Positions 1 to 6,243 of a stretch of DNA of 14,052 bases are shown piece by piece. Both the position numbers and the translations under genes were made by a program. The stretch spans positions 1-14,052 of the forward strand of contig JACNJI010000276.1 of NCBI GenBank assembly GCA_014382645.1. The letters are read 5' to 3'. The notes under the pieces were generated by a model. It saw only the letters and a list, made by a program, of their open reading frames with translations, made no database searches and was not told the origin of the DNA. Within the stretch, counting starts at the first letter, position 1; each line of letters starts with the position of its first letter. The DNA comes from Verrucomicrobiota bacterium (lineage in GTDB: Bacteria; Verrucomicrobiota; Verrucomicrobiia; Opitutales; Seribacteraceae).

Positions 1-2
1 AC

Positions 3-482
3 CTAATCGTGAATGGGACAACAAAGCAGATCCTCATAGGCATACTTCAATTCATCCCGGGTCAACCGCCGGACAGTTCCGCGTTTCTTCGTCGAACCAT
101 GAAGTTTCACTTTTTTGAACTCCGCATCCATCCATCGAGTCATCAAGTCGCGTTCGGTTCCCGTGGGTTGTGGTTTCTTCTCAGGGGGCATTTCACCCGT
201 ATTGAAAGCTTCCCGAACATCTTCCCATTGATCAAAGCTTGTCCCCCCCACCACGTCCGGATCGATGGTATCCAAACGCATATCTCCTTTTTGCTTGTCT
301 GGGCCATGGCAGTCCACGCAGTACTTCTGGAGTAACGGTTTCACGCTTTGGCGAAAGCCTGCCAAATCCGATTTGATATCCTCTCTTCCTTGCACGGATC
401 CAACTAGAACCAGCTACAAAACCAATCCAGCGACAGGCGTTGCAAAAGAAGGAAACCATCCATTCCATTCGTGAATATTCAT
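3..482 (-). pseudogene. Decayed N-terminal part of a planctomycete-type cytochrome c (PSCyt1/DUF1587) protein
   Basis: Reading from ATG 480-482 gives a short N-region, then a hydrophobic core broken by TAG at 414-416 (codon 23). The same frame resumes as LVLVGSVQGRED, which completes a signal peptide. Next comes a PSCyt1-type domain with a heme c motif CVDCH followed by GPDKQKGDMRLDT and GEMPPEKKP. The start of DUF1587 follows (RRLTRDELKYAYEDLL), and a second in-frame TAG lies at 3-5 (codon 160). Intact relatives are secreted proteins of roughly 700-1000 residues that go on through DUF1595/1592/1588/1585, so this copy is badly shortened, although the gene may continue off the left edge. A GTG at 393-395 could start a 130-residue piece, but that piece would lack a signal peptide and could not acquire heme in the periplasm. 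The family assignment is firm. Calling it a pseudogene rests on the two stops. The molecular role of the family is poorly defined; it is often found beside sulfatases and is thought to act in polysaccharide breakdown. Confidence 0.8.
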
Positions 483-651
483 ACGAGTTCGAAACAGAGG
501 TCATTCTATCCACGATCGAACTTTTCTTTCAATTCCGATTTAACGAATTTCGACAGTTTGGATTAAGGGACGCGAGTGATTGCTCGTCTAAAAAACAAAT
601 CTGGGCGAAGGCTAAGAAAGATTTTGCCTATTTCATGACCCCTAGGGCAAT

Positions 652-774
652 ATGATCGCTTTTGTAGTCCTTACGAAGTCATCATTCCCTCACCTATTCC
701 TCTTCCTTATCTCCGGGGCACTAAGCGCTCTTGCCAGGCCCAACCTCATCCTCTTCAAGGTTGGCTCGGAATGA
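652..774 (+). pseudogene. Possible sulfatase N-terminal scrap (signal peptide plus first strand)
   Basis: ATG 652 opens a 40-codon frame ending at TGA 772-774. It encodes a short N-region, a hydrophobic run HLFLFLISGALSALA that looks like a signal peptide with an A-x-A end, and then RPNLILFKV. Secreted sulfatases typically continue after the signal peptide as RPN-I/V-L-hydrophobic-x-x-DD-x-G, as the intact copy at 13245 does (RPNVILIMADD). Here the Asp pair that binds calcium is absent and no sulfatase sequence follows in any frame I checked, so it appears to be a remnant cut just after the first strand. A CCCCTAGGG palindrome lies five bases upstream of the ATG. The match is short, so it could be chance. 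The rest of 483-831 shows nothing else I can support as a gene. Confidence 0.4.
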
Positions 775-831
775 GATACCGTCGAGGCAAAATCCTCGCC
801 ACCAATAACAAAAAAGGAAACAAAGAAAAAA

Positions 832-1330
832 TCACTGCCGAAAGAACAAGATCTCTCTGCAAATGAGAAACATATACCTCCCGAACCTGAACTTATAAAA
901 GCTTTGCTTTCCTCCGCTTAGGCAGATCTTGGCGAAGAAGGGCTGGCCTTTCTTACGGCCCGACCATTCTCCGGGATCGAAAACGGCAGGATCCCATTCG
1001 AAATTATAATCGGACTTGCCCGGGCTTTTGAATATTCAATTCGCCACGCCCGCTCCGGTGGTGGTGGGCGCCGATGCTCGTTTGCTACATTCCCGTTATT
1101 AGGGCCGAGCGTGCGGTCGAGCAGGCCGGAGCGGTGACCGACGCGTTGGTAAAACGCACTCCGTTTTTGCAGAAATCGTCAAGAACCGGAGTTTTCACCA
1201 GCGGTTCGCCATTGAAACCATAGTGCTTCGACTGATCCTCGAGCACGATCCACAAGACATTGGGCAATGGTCGGGCGACAAGTGAAGACGCGGACGCTAG
1301 GAGAAGAATGAGAATGAATTTCGTTGTCAG
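832..1330 (-). pseudogene. Decayed formylglycine-type sulfatase
   Basis: From codon CTG 1328-1330 the frame reads a signal peptide (TTKFILILLLASASSLVA), then RPLPNVLWIVLEDQ, the first strand with the metal-site acidic residues, and the active-site motif PACSTARSALITGM, whose Cys would become formylglycine. A TAG at 1085-1087 stands where Tyr is normal (TGMY). The same frame continues beyond it with QTSIGAHHHRSGRGEL, a standard sulfatase continuation. Homology then jumps to another frame at 1020 (GKSDYNFEWDPAVFDP, GRKKGQPFFAKI), which implies an internal deletion of a few dozen codons. It fades near 900, and that frame ends at TGA 832-834. No ATG is in place for the signal peptide; CTG 1328 may be a mutated ATG. 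With a lost start, an amber stop, a deletion and no C-terminal half, this is a clear pseudogene of a sulfated-glycan sulfatase. Confidence 0.85.
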
Positions 1331-1421
1331 GGATGGACGTATTAAAAAAGTGACAGAATCTAAAAGTTTCGGAATCGCACGGGGATTTGTCCCTCGTACC
1401 TAGTTTCGGCTGGGAAAACCG

Positions 1422-2057
1422 TCAGGTCTTGCTGAATACCTTTTTATAAATCAGGTAGGCCAGCATGGCGCCGATCACCTGAGCGCCGCAAAAAGCCATC
1501 ACGTCATCGGGACTGATGCCGGCAAAGGTGTTGGAAAAGGCCCGACCGATCGTGCCCGCAGGGTTGGCAAAGGAAGTGGAGGAGGTAAACCAATACGCCG
1601 CGCCGATATAGGCGGCCACTCCGCCCGCAACCTTTTCTTTGGTCGACAAAAGGATCACCAGCAGGAGCCCGAAAGTCGCGAAGACCTCACTGACGAAAAT
1701 ATTCGTGCCCGATCTGGGTTTTTCCGAAAAGTTCACAGGGTCGATGCCAAACATATAGTTGGCGAGCATCACGCCGCAAATGGCTCCCGCAATCTGCAAA
1801 GCGACGAACCCCGTGCAAGTCTTGACGGAGATTTCTCCCTTCATGCAAAAGACAAAGGAAACGGCAGGATTGAAATGAGTGCTGAATGGCTGAAGCGAAC
1901 TGATCAGAAAATAGAGAGCGAACACCGTGGCCAGGGTATTGGTAAGCAAGGTCACCTGAACGTTTTCCGAGTTGAGGGTCTCACCCATTATTCCCGAACC
2001 GACGACGGCGCAAAATAAAATCGCAGTCCCTAAAAACTCTGAAACATATTTAGCCAT
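1422..2057 (-). CDS. aqpS: AqpS-like aquaglyceroporin, probable arsenite channel
   Basis: This 211-residue inner-membrane MIP-family channel has the two half-helix motifs FNPAVSF (N63-P64-A65) and FANPAGTIGRAFSNTFAGI (N165-P166-A167). Hydrophobic stretches are consistent with six membrane segments. The residue after the second NPA, usually the selectivity-filter Arg (NPAR), is Gly168. From memory, AqpS-type channels of ars operons, such as the one in Sinorhizobium meliloti, have a small hydrophobic residue there and the same downstream TIxRxxxxTFAGI pattern, so the pore should be wider than in a water channel. It is the last gene of arsR-arsC-aqpS, 44 bp after arsC, and no ArsB or Acr3 pump is present. 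The inferred role is downhill release of arsenite made by ArsC. The start is ATG 2055-2057, without an obvious Shine-Dalgarno sequence. The family is certain; the substrate is inferred from context. Confidence 0.88.
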   Translation of the reverse strand: MAKYVSEFLGTAILFCAVVGSGIMGETLNSENVQVTLLTNTLATVFALYFLISSLQPFSTHFNPAVSFVFCMKGEISVKTCTGFVALQIAGAICGVMLANYMFGIDPVNFSEKPRSGTNIFVSEVFATFGLLLVILLSTKEKVAGGVAAYIGAAYWFTSSTSFANPAGTIGRAFSNTFAGISPDDVMAFCGAQVIGAMLAYLIYKKVFSKT

Positions 2058-2101
2058 AGCATTCTTTATAACAATTCAGGGCTCATTGTGGAATCAACTT
2101 T

Positions 2102-2554
2102 TCAACTGCCTTCTTTCAGAACCCCAGGAAGGGTCTCGACGAAAGCCTTGATTTCATCTCTGACCTTGCGGTAGCAATTCATCTGATCTTCTTCCGACGC
2201 CCCGGCATCCGCCAATCCCCGGGCCATTTTTGGCGGATCCTCGAATCCGACGTGAACCACCCGGCAATCGGCCGGAAAAACCGGGCAGGTCTCATGAGCA
2301 TGCCCGCAAACGGTTACCACGACGTCCAATTTTTGATCGGCGAAATCTTTTATGTTTTCGGACCTTTGAGAAGTAATGTCCACGCCGACCTCGGCCATGG
2401 CCTTCACCGCATGCGGATTCAACCCGTGCGTCTCAATCCCCGCCGAGTAGGCTTCCATGACATCTCCCTTGAGGTGACGGGTCCAGCCCTCGGCCATCTG
2501 ACTACGACAGGAATTTCCGGTACAAAGAAAAAGCAATCTAATTCTCCGACTCAT
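2102..2554 (-). CDS. arsC: Arsenate reductase, thioredoxin-dependent LMW-PTP type
   Basis: This is a cytoplasmic enzyme that reduces arsenate to arsenite. Counted from ATG 2552-2554 it has 150 residues. The phosphatase-fold P-loop LFLCTGNSCRSQMAEG contains C11-x5-R17. The redox pair lies in VVTVCGHAHETCPVF (C83 and C90), and the general-acid Asp in GFEDPP (D106). This three-cysteine layout matches the thioredoxin-coupled ArsC of Gram-positive plasmids (Cys10/82/89), not the glutaredoxin-coupled E. coli enzyme. An in-frame TTG at 2576-2578 overlaps the arsR stop and would add eight residues. I prefer the ATG because the family begins just before the first strand. It is 20 bp downstream of arsR and upstream of the arsenite channel, so it is very likely co-transcribed with both and controlled by ArsR. 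Confidence 0.95.
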   Translation of the reverse strand: MSRRIRLLFLCTGNSCRSQMAEGWTRHLKGDVMEAYSAGIETHGLNPHAVKAMAEVGVDITSQRSENIKDFADQKLDVVVTVCGHAHETCPVFPADCRVVHVGFEDPPKMARGLADAGASEEDQMNCYRKVRDEIKAFVETLPGVLKEGS

Positions 2555-2574
2555 TACATTCTCATAAATGCTTA

Positions 2575-2949
2575 TCAACTAACTGACGCTTTGAGACGTT
2601 GTTTCCTGCGAAGCTCTATTAGCGAACACGCCGTCACCTTTTCAAGACCTTGCAAGTCTTTCTGCAATTCCAGGCTAGTTGTAACTTCCTTTTTCAGCCA
2701 TCGAACCAAAGTCTGCAAACTTCGATGGTCGCTGTTCATACTGTAAAAGACCCACCGTCCGTTTTTGCGACTCTTTATGAATCCCACCCTCATGAGAATA
2801 TTCAAATGCTTGGATGCAGTAGCTCCGCTTACACCGAGCCATTCATGTATCTGACAAGCACAAAGCTCTTTTCGAGAAAGCAAGGAGGCAAGAATCCGAA
2901 TGCGATTTCCATCACCTAGTGCTTTAAAAGTATTTTCAAGCTCTACCAC
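2575..2949 (-). CDS. arsR: ArsR/SmtB-family arsenite-responsive repressor
   Basis: This 124-residue winged-helix repressor begins MVELENTFKALGDGNRIRIL, the usual ArsR opening. The alpha-3 metalloid site ELCACQI supplies C30 and C32, matching the ELCVCDL site of E. coli-type ArsR. The recognition helix follows (WLGVSGATASKHLNIL), then the wing (GFIKSRKNGRWVFYSMN). The C-terminal tail of about 40 residues (KKEVTTSLELQKDLQGLEKV, then a Lys/Arg-rich end) is longer than in the shortest members. The start is GTG 2947-2949, with an in-frame stop a few codons upstream. Arsenite binding should release it from the operator at 2961-2980 and derepress arsR-arsC-aqpS. It is divergent from the phosphate porin, with 204 bp between start codons. 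Confidence 0.93.
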   Translation of the reverse strand: MVELENTFKALGDGNRIRILASLLSRKELCACQIHEWLGVSGATASKHLNILMRVGFIKSRKNGRWVFYSMNSDHRSLQTLVRWLKKEVTTSLELQKDLQGLEKVTACSLIELRRKQRLKASVS

Positions 2950-2960
2950 ACTTGATTTCT

Positions 2961-2985
2961 ATTTAGTTAGTTAGCTAAATGTCAA
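2961..2985 (-). promoter_or_regulatory. ArsR operator and -35 element of the ars operon
   Basis: ATTTAG at 2961-2966 and CTAAAT at 2975-2980 form a 6-bp inverted repeat around TTAGTTAG, with an inner palindrome TTAGCTAA. ArsR/SmtB operators commonly take this AT-rich dyad form. On the minus strand a perfect TTGACA (2985 down to 2980) abuts the dyad, so the repeat fills the spacer and -10 region, where a bound repressor would block polymerase. The best -10 candidate is TAAATA, with rather short spacing. Its position 12 bp upstream of arsR supports autoregulation. Footprinting is lacking, so this is an inference from sequence. Confidence 0.65.
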
Positions 2986-3028
2986 AATAAAAGTTCGTTG
3001 AAACGAAGTAAAATTGAATTGTCCTGAT

Positions 3029-3050
3029 TCGTTGCAAAAAAGTTACATAG
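3029..3050 (+). promoter_or_regulatory. Candidate Pho box upstream of the porin
   Basis: Two adjacent 11-bp units, TCGTTGCAAAA and AAGTTACATAG, share GTT at positions 3-5 and C at position 7 followed by an A-rich spacer. This is the tandem layout of PhoB half-sites (CTGTCAT plus 4 A/T bases in E. coli), and it resembles the stronger three-unit box at 7553-7585. A TATCCT at 3079-3084 is a possible -10, although 28 bp from the box is long. The palindrome-like CCTAGGGG at 3100-3107 lies between box and gene and is unexplained. The units face the porin, and the divergent ars promoter lies about 45 bp away. Confidence 0.5.
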
Positions 3051-3153
3051 AGATGGGGGAAACGGTGCATCGAGTGACTATCCTAGAATCGTGAACCTAC
3101 CTAGGGGCACAATTAACAAAACTGAAATTAAATGAATATAAACCTCAAATCAT

Positions 3154-4278
3154 ATGAAAAAAATTAGTTATACAATATGTACCGCATTAGCTTTAGGCTT
3201 CGCATCGACAAGTCACGCTGATGTTTTACCTAAGAGCAAAAAAGTCACCGAATTAAAATATTCGGGAAGAATTCAGGCACAATGGGATGGAATAGGTTCC
3301 GATGATTCTTCTTCAAAAGAAGACAGAAACCATTTTTATTTTAGAAGACTCTTTCTTGGTGGACATGCTAAGCTAGGGGATAATTGGGGAGGTGATATTG
3401 TAATGGATTTTGGTGCATCTCCAAATTCAGATAGCACTGTTTTTATTGAGGGTGCATCAGCTTGGTATCAATTTGATGATTCATTTCGTTTGGACATTGG
3501 TCAGCTCAAGGTACCATTTGGCATGGAAGAAACCACTTCTTCTTCAAAATTGAAAGTAATTGAAAGATCTGCTGTAAATCGTCAATTTGCTGAGACTCTT
3601 AAGTTCAATGCTCGTCACACTGGTCTTTTCGCTAAAGGAAGTTTAGATGGTGGATTCTCCTATAATCTTGCAGTTGTAAATTCTGGTCAAAATCATAACT
3701 CCAAAGATAGCGGACTTAAAGACGGGCTTTATGGATATAATAATAACGAGCTCTCATACTATGGCCGTCTTGCATACTCTAATTATGAAAGCGACTTAAG
3801 GCATTCATTTGGAATTGCTGCAGGTCTCATGGAAACAGATGAGACAGAAGCAAATGACTTAACTGCTTACAACTTATATGGCAGTATTGGTTCTGGTCCG
3901 ATTAACCTTGATGTTGAATATATGAAAGGTACAGCTGACATTACAGCTGGAGATGAGGAGCATGAAGGTTATTCAGCTCAAATTTCTTACGCATTATCTA
4001 ATGCGCCTGTTGGTTCATGGGAATTTTTGTATCGATATTCAACAGTTGAAGGTACACCAACTGGAACCGGTCGAGTGAGTGCTAAGGAAATTGTTCGTAG
4101 AGCTAATATTGTTAATTCAACTGTGGACGAGCTTAATCAACATTATTTTGGCGTTAATTACCTTTTCGACGGTCATGATGCAAAATTAATGGTCGGTTAT
4201 GAAATGAACGAGTTGAATGAGGGTGCTACTTCTGCAGATGCAGGTGGATTTCGTGCAAGGGTGCAGATTCTTTTCTAA
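3154..4278 (+). CDS. Phosphate-type outer-membrane porin (Porin_O_P / OprP-like)
   Basis: This 374-residue outer-membrane beta-barrel has signal peptide 1-22 (MKKISYTICTALALGFASTSHA, cleavage before D23). The first strand GRIQAQWDG comes early, followed by the Porin_O_P hallmarks FRRLFLGGHAKLGDNW and RLDIGQLKVPFGMEE. Amphipathic strands continue to a terminal aromatic residue (RARVQILF), the usual signal for barrel insertion. Length and motifs fit phosphate- or polyphosphate-selective porins. Phosphate specificity itself is inferred from pstS 43 bp downstream and the Pho-like repeats upstream. The gene is distinctly AT-rich: two 60-base lines I counted were about 40% and 38% G+C, with mostly A/T-ending codons, whereas the neighbouring ars and pst genes are clearly richer. 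This may reflect transfer or codon selection in a very highly expressed gene. There is no Shine-Dalgarno sequence; the leader is A/T-rich. Confidence 0.88.
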   Translation: MKKISYTICTALALGFASTSHADVLPKSKKVTELKYSGRIQAQWDGIGSDDSSSKEDRNHFYFRRLFLGGHAKLGDNWGGDIVMDFGASPNSDSTVFIEGASAWYQFDDSFRLDIGQLKVPFGMEETTSSSKLKVIERSAVNRQFAETLKFNARHTGLFAKGSLDGGFSYNLAVVNSGQNHNSKDSGLKDGLYGYNNNELSYYGRLAYSNYESDLRHSFGIAAGLMETDETEANDLTAYNLYGSIGSGPINLDVEYMKGTADITAGDEEHEGYSAQISYALSNAPVGSWEFLYRYSTVEGTPTGTGRVSAKEIVRRANIVNSTVDELNQHYFGVNYLFDGHDAKLMVGYEMNELNEGATSADAGGFRARVQILF

Positions 4279-4321
4279 GAATAAATTTCTATCGTAAACT
4301 AAAAATTATAAATCTATCAAA

Positions 4322-5140
4322 ATGAAAAATTTAAAGAAACTTACAGTTGGAATAGTTGCTATTAGCATAGCATTGTCATCATTTGCCCAAGACAAGCTCG
4401 TGATCAAAGGTTCCGATACCCTTGGTGCGAAAATGATTCCAAAAATTTCCGAGGCTTATGAAAACAAGAACCCCGGCTCCAAGTTTGAAATTGCGGCGGA
4501 AGGGTCATCCACCGGCATCGCCGCAATTATTGACGGCACCGCTCACATCGGAATGTCCAGTAGGGAGTTGAAAGGAAAAGAGAAGGCCTCTGCCGGAGCT
4601 AACGGGGTACGCTTGGTGAAGACCGTGATTGCAAACGACGCGGTTGCGATAATAGCCAATGAAAATAACCCCATAACCGATCTCTCGCTCAAGGACGTCG
4701 AACGAATCTTCGCCGGTGACATTACGAACTGGAGTGCCGTAGGAGGGAACAGTGGAAAAATATCGGCCTACACACGAAACACTTCGTCAGGAACCTATGC
4801 ATTTTTCCAAAAGTTCGCCATGGCCGGAAGGGACTACGGATCATCCACGCAAAAGATGGCTGGAAACGAGCAAATTGCGACCGAAGTTTCCAAGAACCCA
4901 AATGGCATAGGATACGTTGGTTTAGCTTATGTTGGAGCAGAGGGGATCAAGATTGTCTCCATCGACAAGGTGATGCCTTCCGCTAAAACCGCTAATAACG
5001 GCACCTACAAATTGGCTCGTGGTCTAAATTGTTTTACCAATGGAAAACCTTCAGGAATGGCAAAAAAGTTTCTCGATTTTTCTCTTACCCCGGAAGGACA
5101 AAAAATCGTAGGCAGCACTGGATTCGTACCTGTGAACTAG
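4322..5140 (+). CDS. pstS: Periplasmic phosphate-binding protein PstS
   Basis: This 272-residue solute-binding protein of the Pst high-affinity phosphate transporter has a signal peptide at about residues 1-22 (hydrophobic VGIVAISIALSSFA). The mature protein starts near QDKLVIKGSDTLG. Ligand-binding loops are KGSDTLG, EGSSTGIAAI, GMSSREL and TRNTSSGTYAFF, the typical PstS phosphate-coordinating Ser/Thr/Arg set. It ends with the family ending TPEGQKIVGSTGFVPVN. The first codons are AT-rich like the porin, then composition returns to that of the other genes. It is probably co-transcribed with the porin and ends just before a strong terminator. It is separated from pstCAB by phoBR, an arrangement that lets the binding protein be made in excess over the membrane complex. 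The stop is TAG. Confidence 0.95.
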   Translation: MKNLKKLTVGIVAISIALSSFAQDKLVIKGSDTLGAKMIPKISEAYENKNPGSKFEIAAEGSSTGIAAIIDGTAHIGMSSRELKGKEKASAGANGVRLVKTVIANDAVAIIANENNPITDLSLKDVERIFAGDITNWSAVGGNSGKISAYTRNTSSGTYAFFQKFAMAGRDYGSSTQKMAGNEQIATEVSKNPNGIGYVGLAYVGAEGIKIVSIDKVMPSAKTANNGTYKLARGLNCFTNGKPSGMAKKFLDFSLTPEGQKIVGSTGFVPVN

Positions 5141-5162
5141 AGAGGTTTTCTTTAAATCCAAT

Positions 5163-5193
5163 AAAAAAGGCCGCCTTTCAGGTGGCCTTTTTT
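5163..5193 (+). terminator. Rho-independent terminator after pstS
   Basis: The inverted repeat AAAAAAGGCC (5163-5172) pairs with GGCCTTTTTT (5184-5193). The stem continues through a G-T wobble into CCT/AGG, leaving a TTC loop. The GC-rich stem followed by six T is textbook. Its mirror-image A tract means it could also work for transcripts from the other strand. It lies 22 bp past the pstS stop and separates the porin-pstS unit from phoBR. Confidence 0.92.
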
Positions 5194-5510
5194 AGTTTGC
5201 GCCCCGGACCCGACAAAGAAAAAAAGCTGCAGTCGAAACGCCTGCAGCCCGTTCATAAGACCAATTATAAACTAACGCTTCGATGAAACGCTTTCTTGAT
5301 TCTTACAAGGTTTTTTTTATTTCTCCCACTTTTCAGGTAGAAAACTTGCAACAATCATACTGAAAGAATCGTTTCAGAAACAGGAGAAGACGGAAGCAAC
5401 CAAGGCGTACTAAGAGAAAAGGAAAGTAACGTAAATTTTCGTTATTCGGCGCAGAATTGTTACGTTCATCGTGTAATGTAAGGTCACAAGGCATAGCGCG
5501 ATCCACTTCA
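5194..5510 (+). other. Intergenic region between pstS and phoB
   Basis: There is no gene that I can support here. It holds a hairpin with perfect arms GCTGCAG (5226-5232) and CTGCAGC (5242-5248) and no T tract, so it may be an mRNA-stability or protein-binding element. Nearer phoB, AACGTAA (5428-5434) is inverted against TTACGTT (5460-5466). The right arm overlaps TTGTTAC (5457-5463), the same 7-mer that opens the pstC Pho box, which hints at phoB autoregulation. I could not find a regular 11-bp array here. A frame reads through from a TTG at 5457 into phoB, but this is judged untranslated leader. Confidence 0.5.
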
Positions 5511-6230
5511 ATGAACGATAACGATTATATTACTTTCAATTCATCAGGGCACTCGATTCTCATCATTGATGACGAGCCCGATCTCTGTGAGTTGATTGAA
5601 TTCCAACTCCAAAAGGAGGGATTCCGAACAAGTACGTTATCCAACCCCCTTGAAGCGATAGGTCACGCACGTGACTTCGATCCCGACTTGATCATACTGG
5701 ACGTTATGATGCCCGAGCTCGATGGCTTACGACTTTGCAGCATGCTGAAGGTCGACTCACAGCTCAAAAAAGTCCCGATTCTATTCCTTACTGCCCGTAG
5801 TGATGCAGATGAGCGGGTCAAGGGGTTCGAACGGGGCGCCGACGACTACCTGACCAAGCCTTTCGACAACCGCGAATTGGTTGCCCGGTCCAAAGTGATC
5901 CTGTCCCGAACTTTGGAAAAGAAAAGCATTATGGCCGGAAGACTCAAGGCTGACGGAATTGTTCTTGATCCCGAAACCCACGAGGTCTTCATAGAGGACG
6001 AGCGGGTAGAACTCACGCATACCGAGTTTCGATTGCTGCACTTGATGATGGAGCGAGTGGGTCGGGTCCAAAGTCGCGAAAACTTGCTCGTTAACGTTTG
6101 GAACTATGATACGGACATTGAAACCCGAACCGTAGACAACCACGTCGGCAGATTGCGCGGCAAAATGGGTAGCAAGGGAGAAATGATCAAGACGGTTCGG
6201 GGTGTAGGCTACAAGTTGTCAATCGACTGA
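5511..6230 (+). CDS. phoB: Phosphate regulon response regulator PhoB (OmpR/PhoB family)
   Basis: Counted from ATG 5511 the protein has 239 residues. The receiver domain (about 14-132) has the acidic pair D20/D21, phosphoacceptor D64 in LIILDVMMPELDG, T94 in ILFLTARSD and K116 in DDYLTKPF. A winged-helix DNA-binding domain (about 140-238) follows, with the recognition helix TRTVDNHVGRLRGKMG and the C-terminal wing IKTVRGVGYKL. When phosphorylated by PhoR it should bind the 11-bp repeats upstream of pstC and probably the porin. A TTG at 5457 would add 18 residues with no homology, so the ATG is preferred, although no Shine-Dalgarno sequence precedes either. The name phoB, rather than a generic OmpR-type regulator, rests on adjacency to phoR and the pst genes. 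Confidence 0.92.
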   Translation: MNDNDYITFNSSGHSILIIDDEPDLCELIEFQLQKEGFRTSTLSNPLEAIGHARDFDPDLIILDVMMPELDGLRLCSMLKVDSQLKKVPILFLTARSDADERVKGFERGADDYLTKPFDNRELVARSKVILSRTLEKKSIMAGRLKADGIVLDPETHEVFIEDERVELTHTEFRLLHLMMERVGRVQSRENLLVNVWNYDTDIETRTVDNHVGRLRGKMGSKGEMIKTVRGVGYKLSID

Positions 6231-6243
6231 GCTTGGCAACGCA

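Noticed and set aside
440..655. 71-codon plus-strand open frame upstream of the sulfatase scrap
   Set aside because: No recognisable motif, and its first part overlaps the opposite-strand start of the cytochrome gene; composition looks non-coding.
5226..5248. GCTGCAG/CTGCAGC hairpin as a second terminator
   Set aside because: No T tract follows and a strong terminator lies just upstream; kept only as an unexplained hairpin.
5457..5510. TTG-started extension of phoB
   Set aside because: The 18 extra residues are not part of the receiver domain and overlap likely promoter elements; ATG 5511 is preferred.
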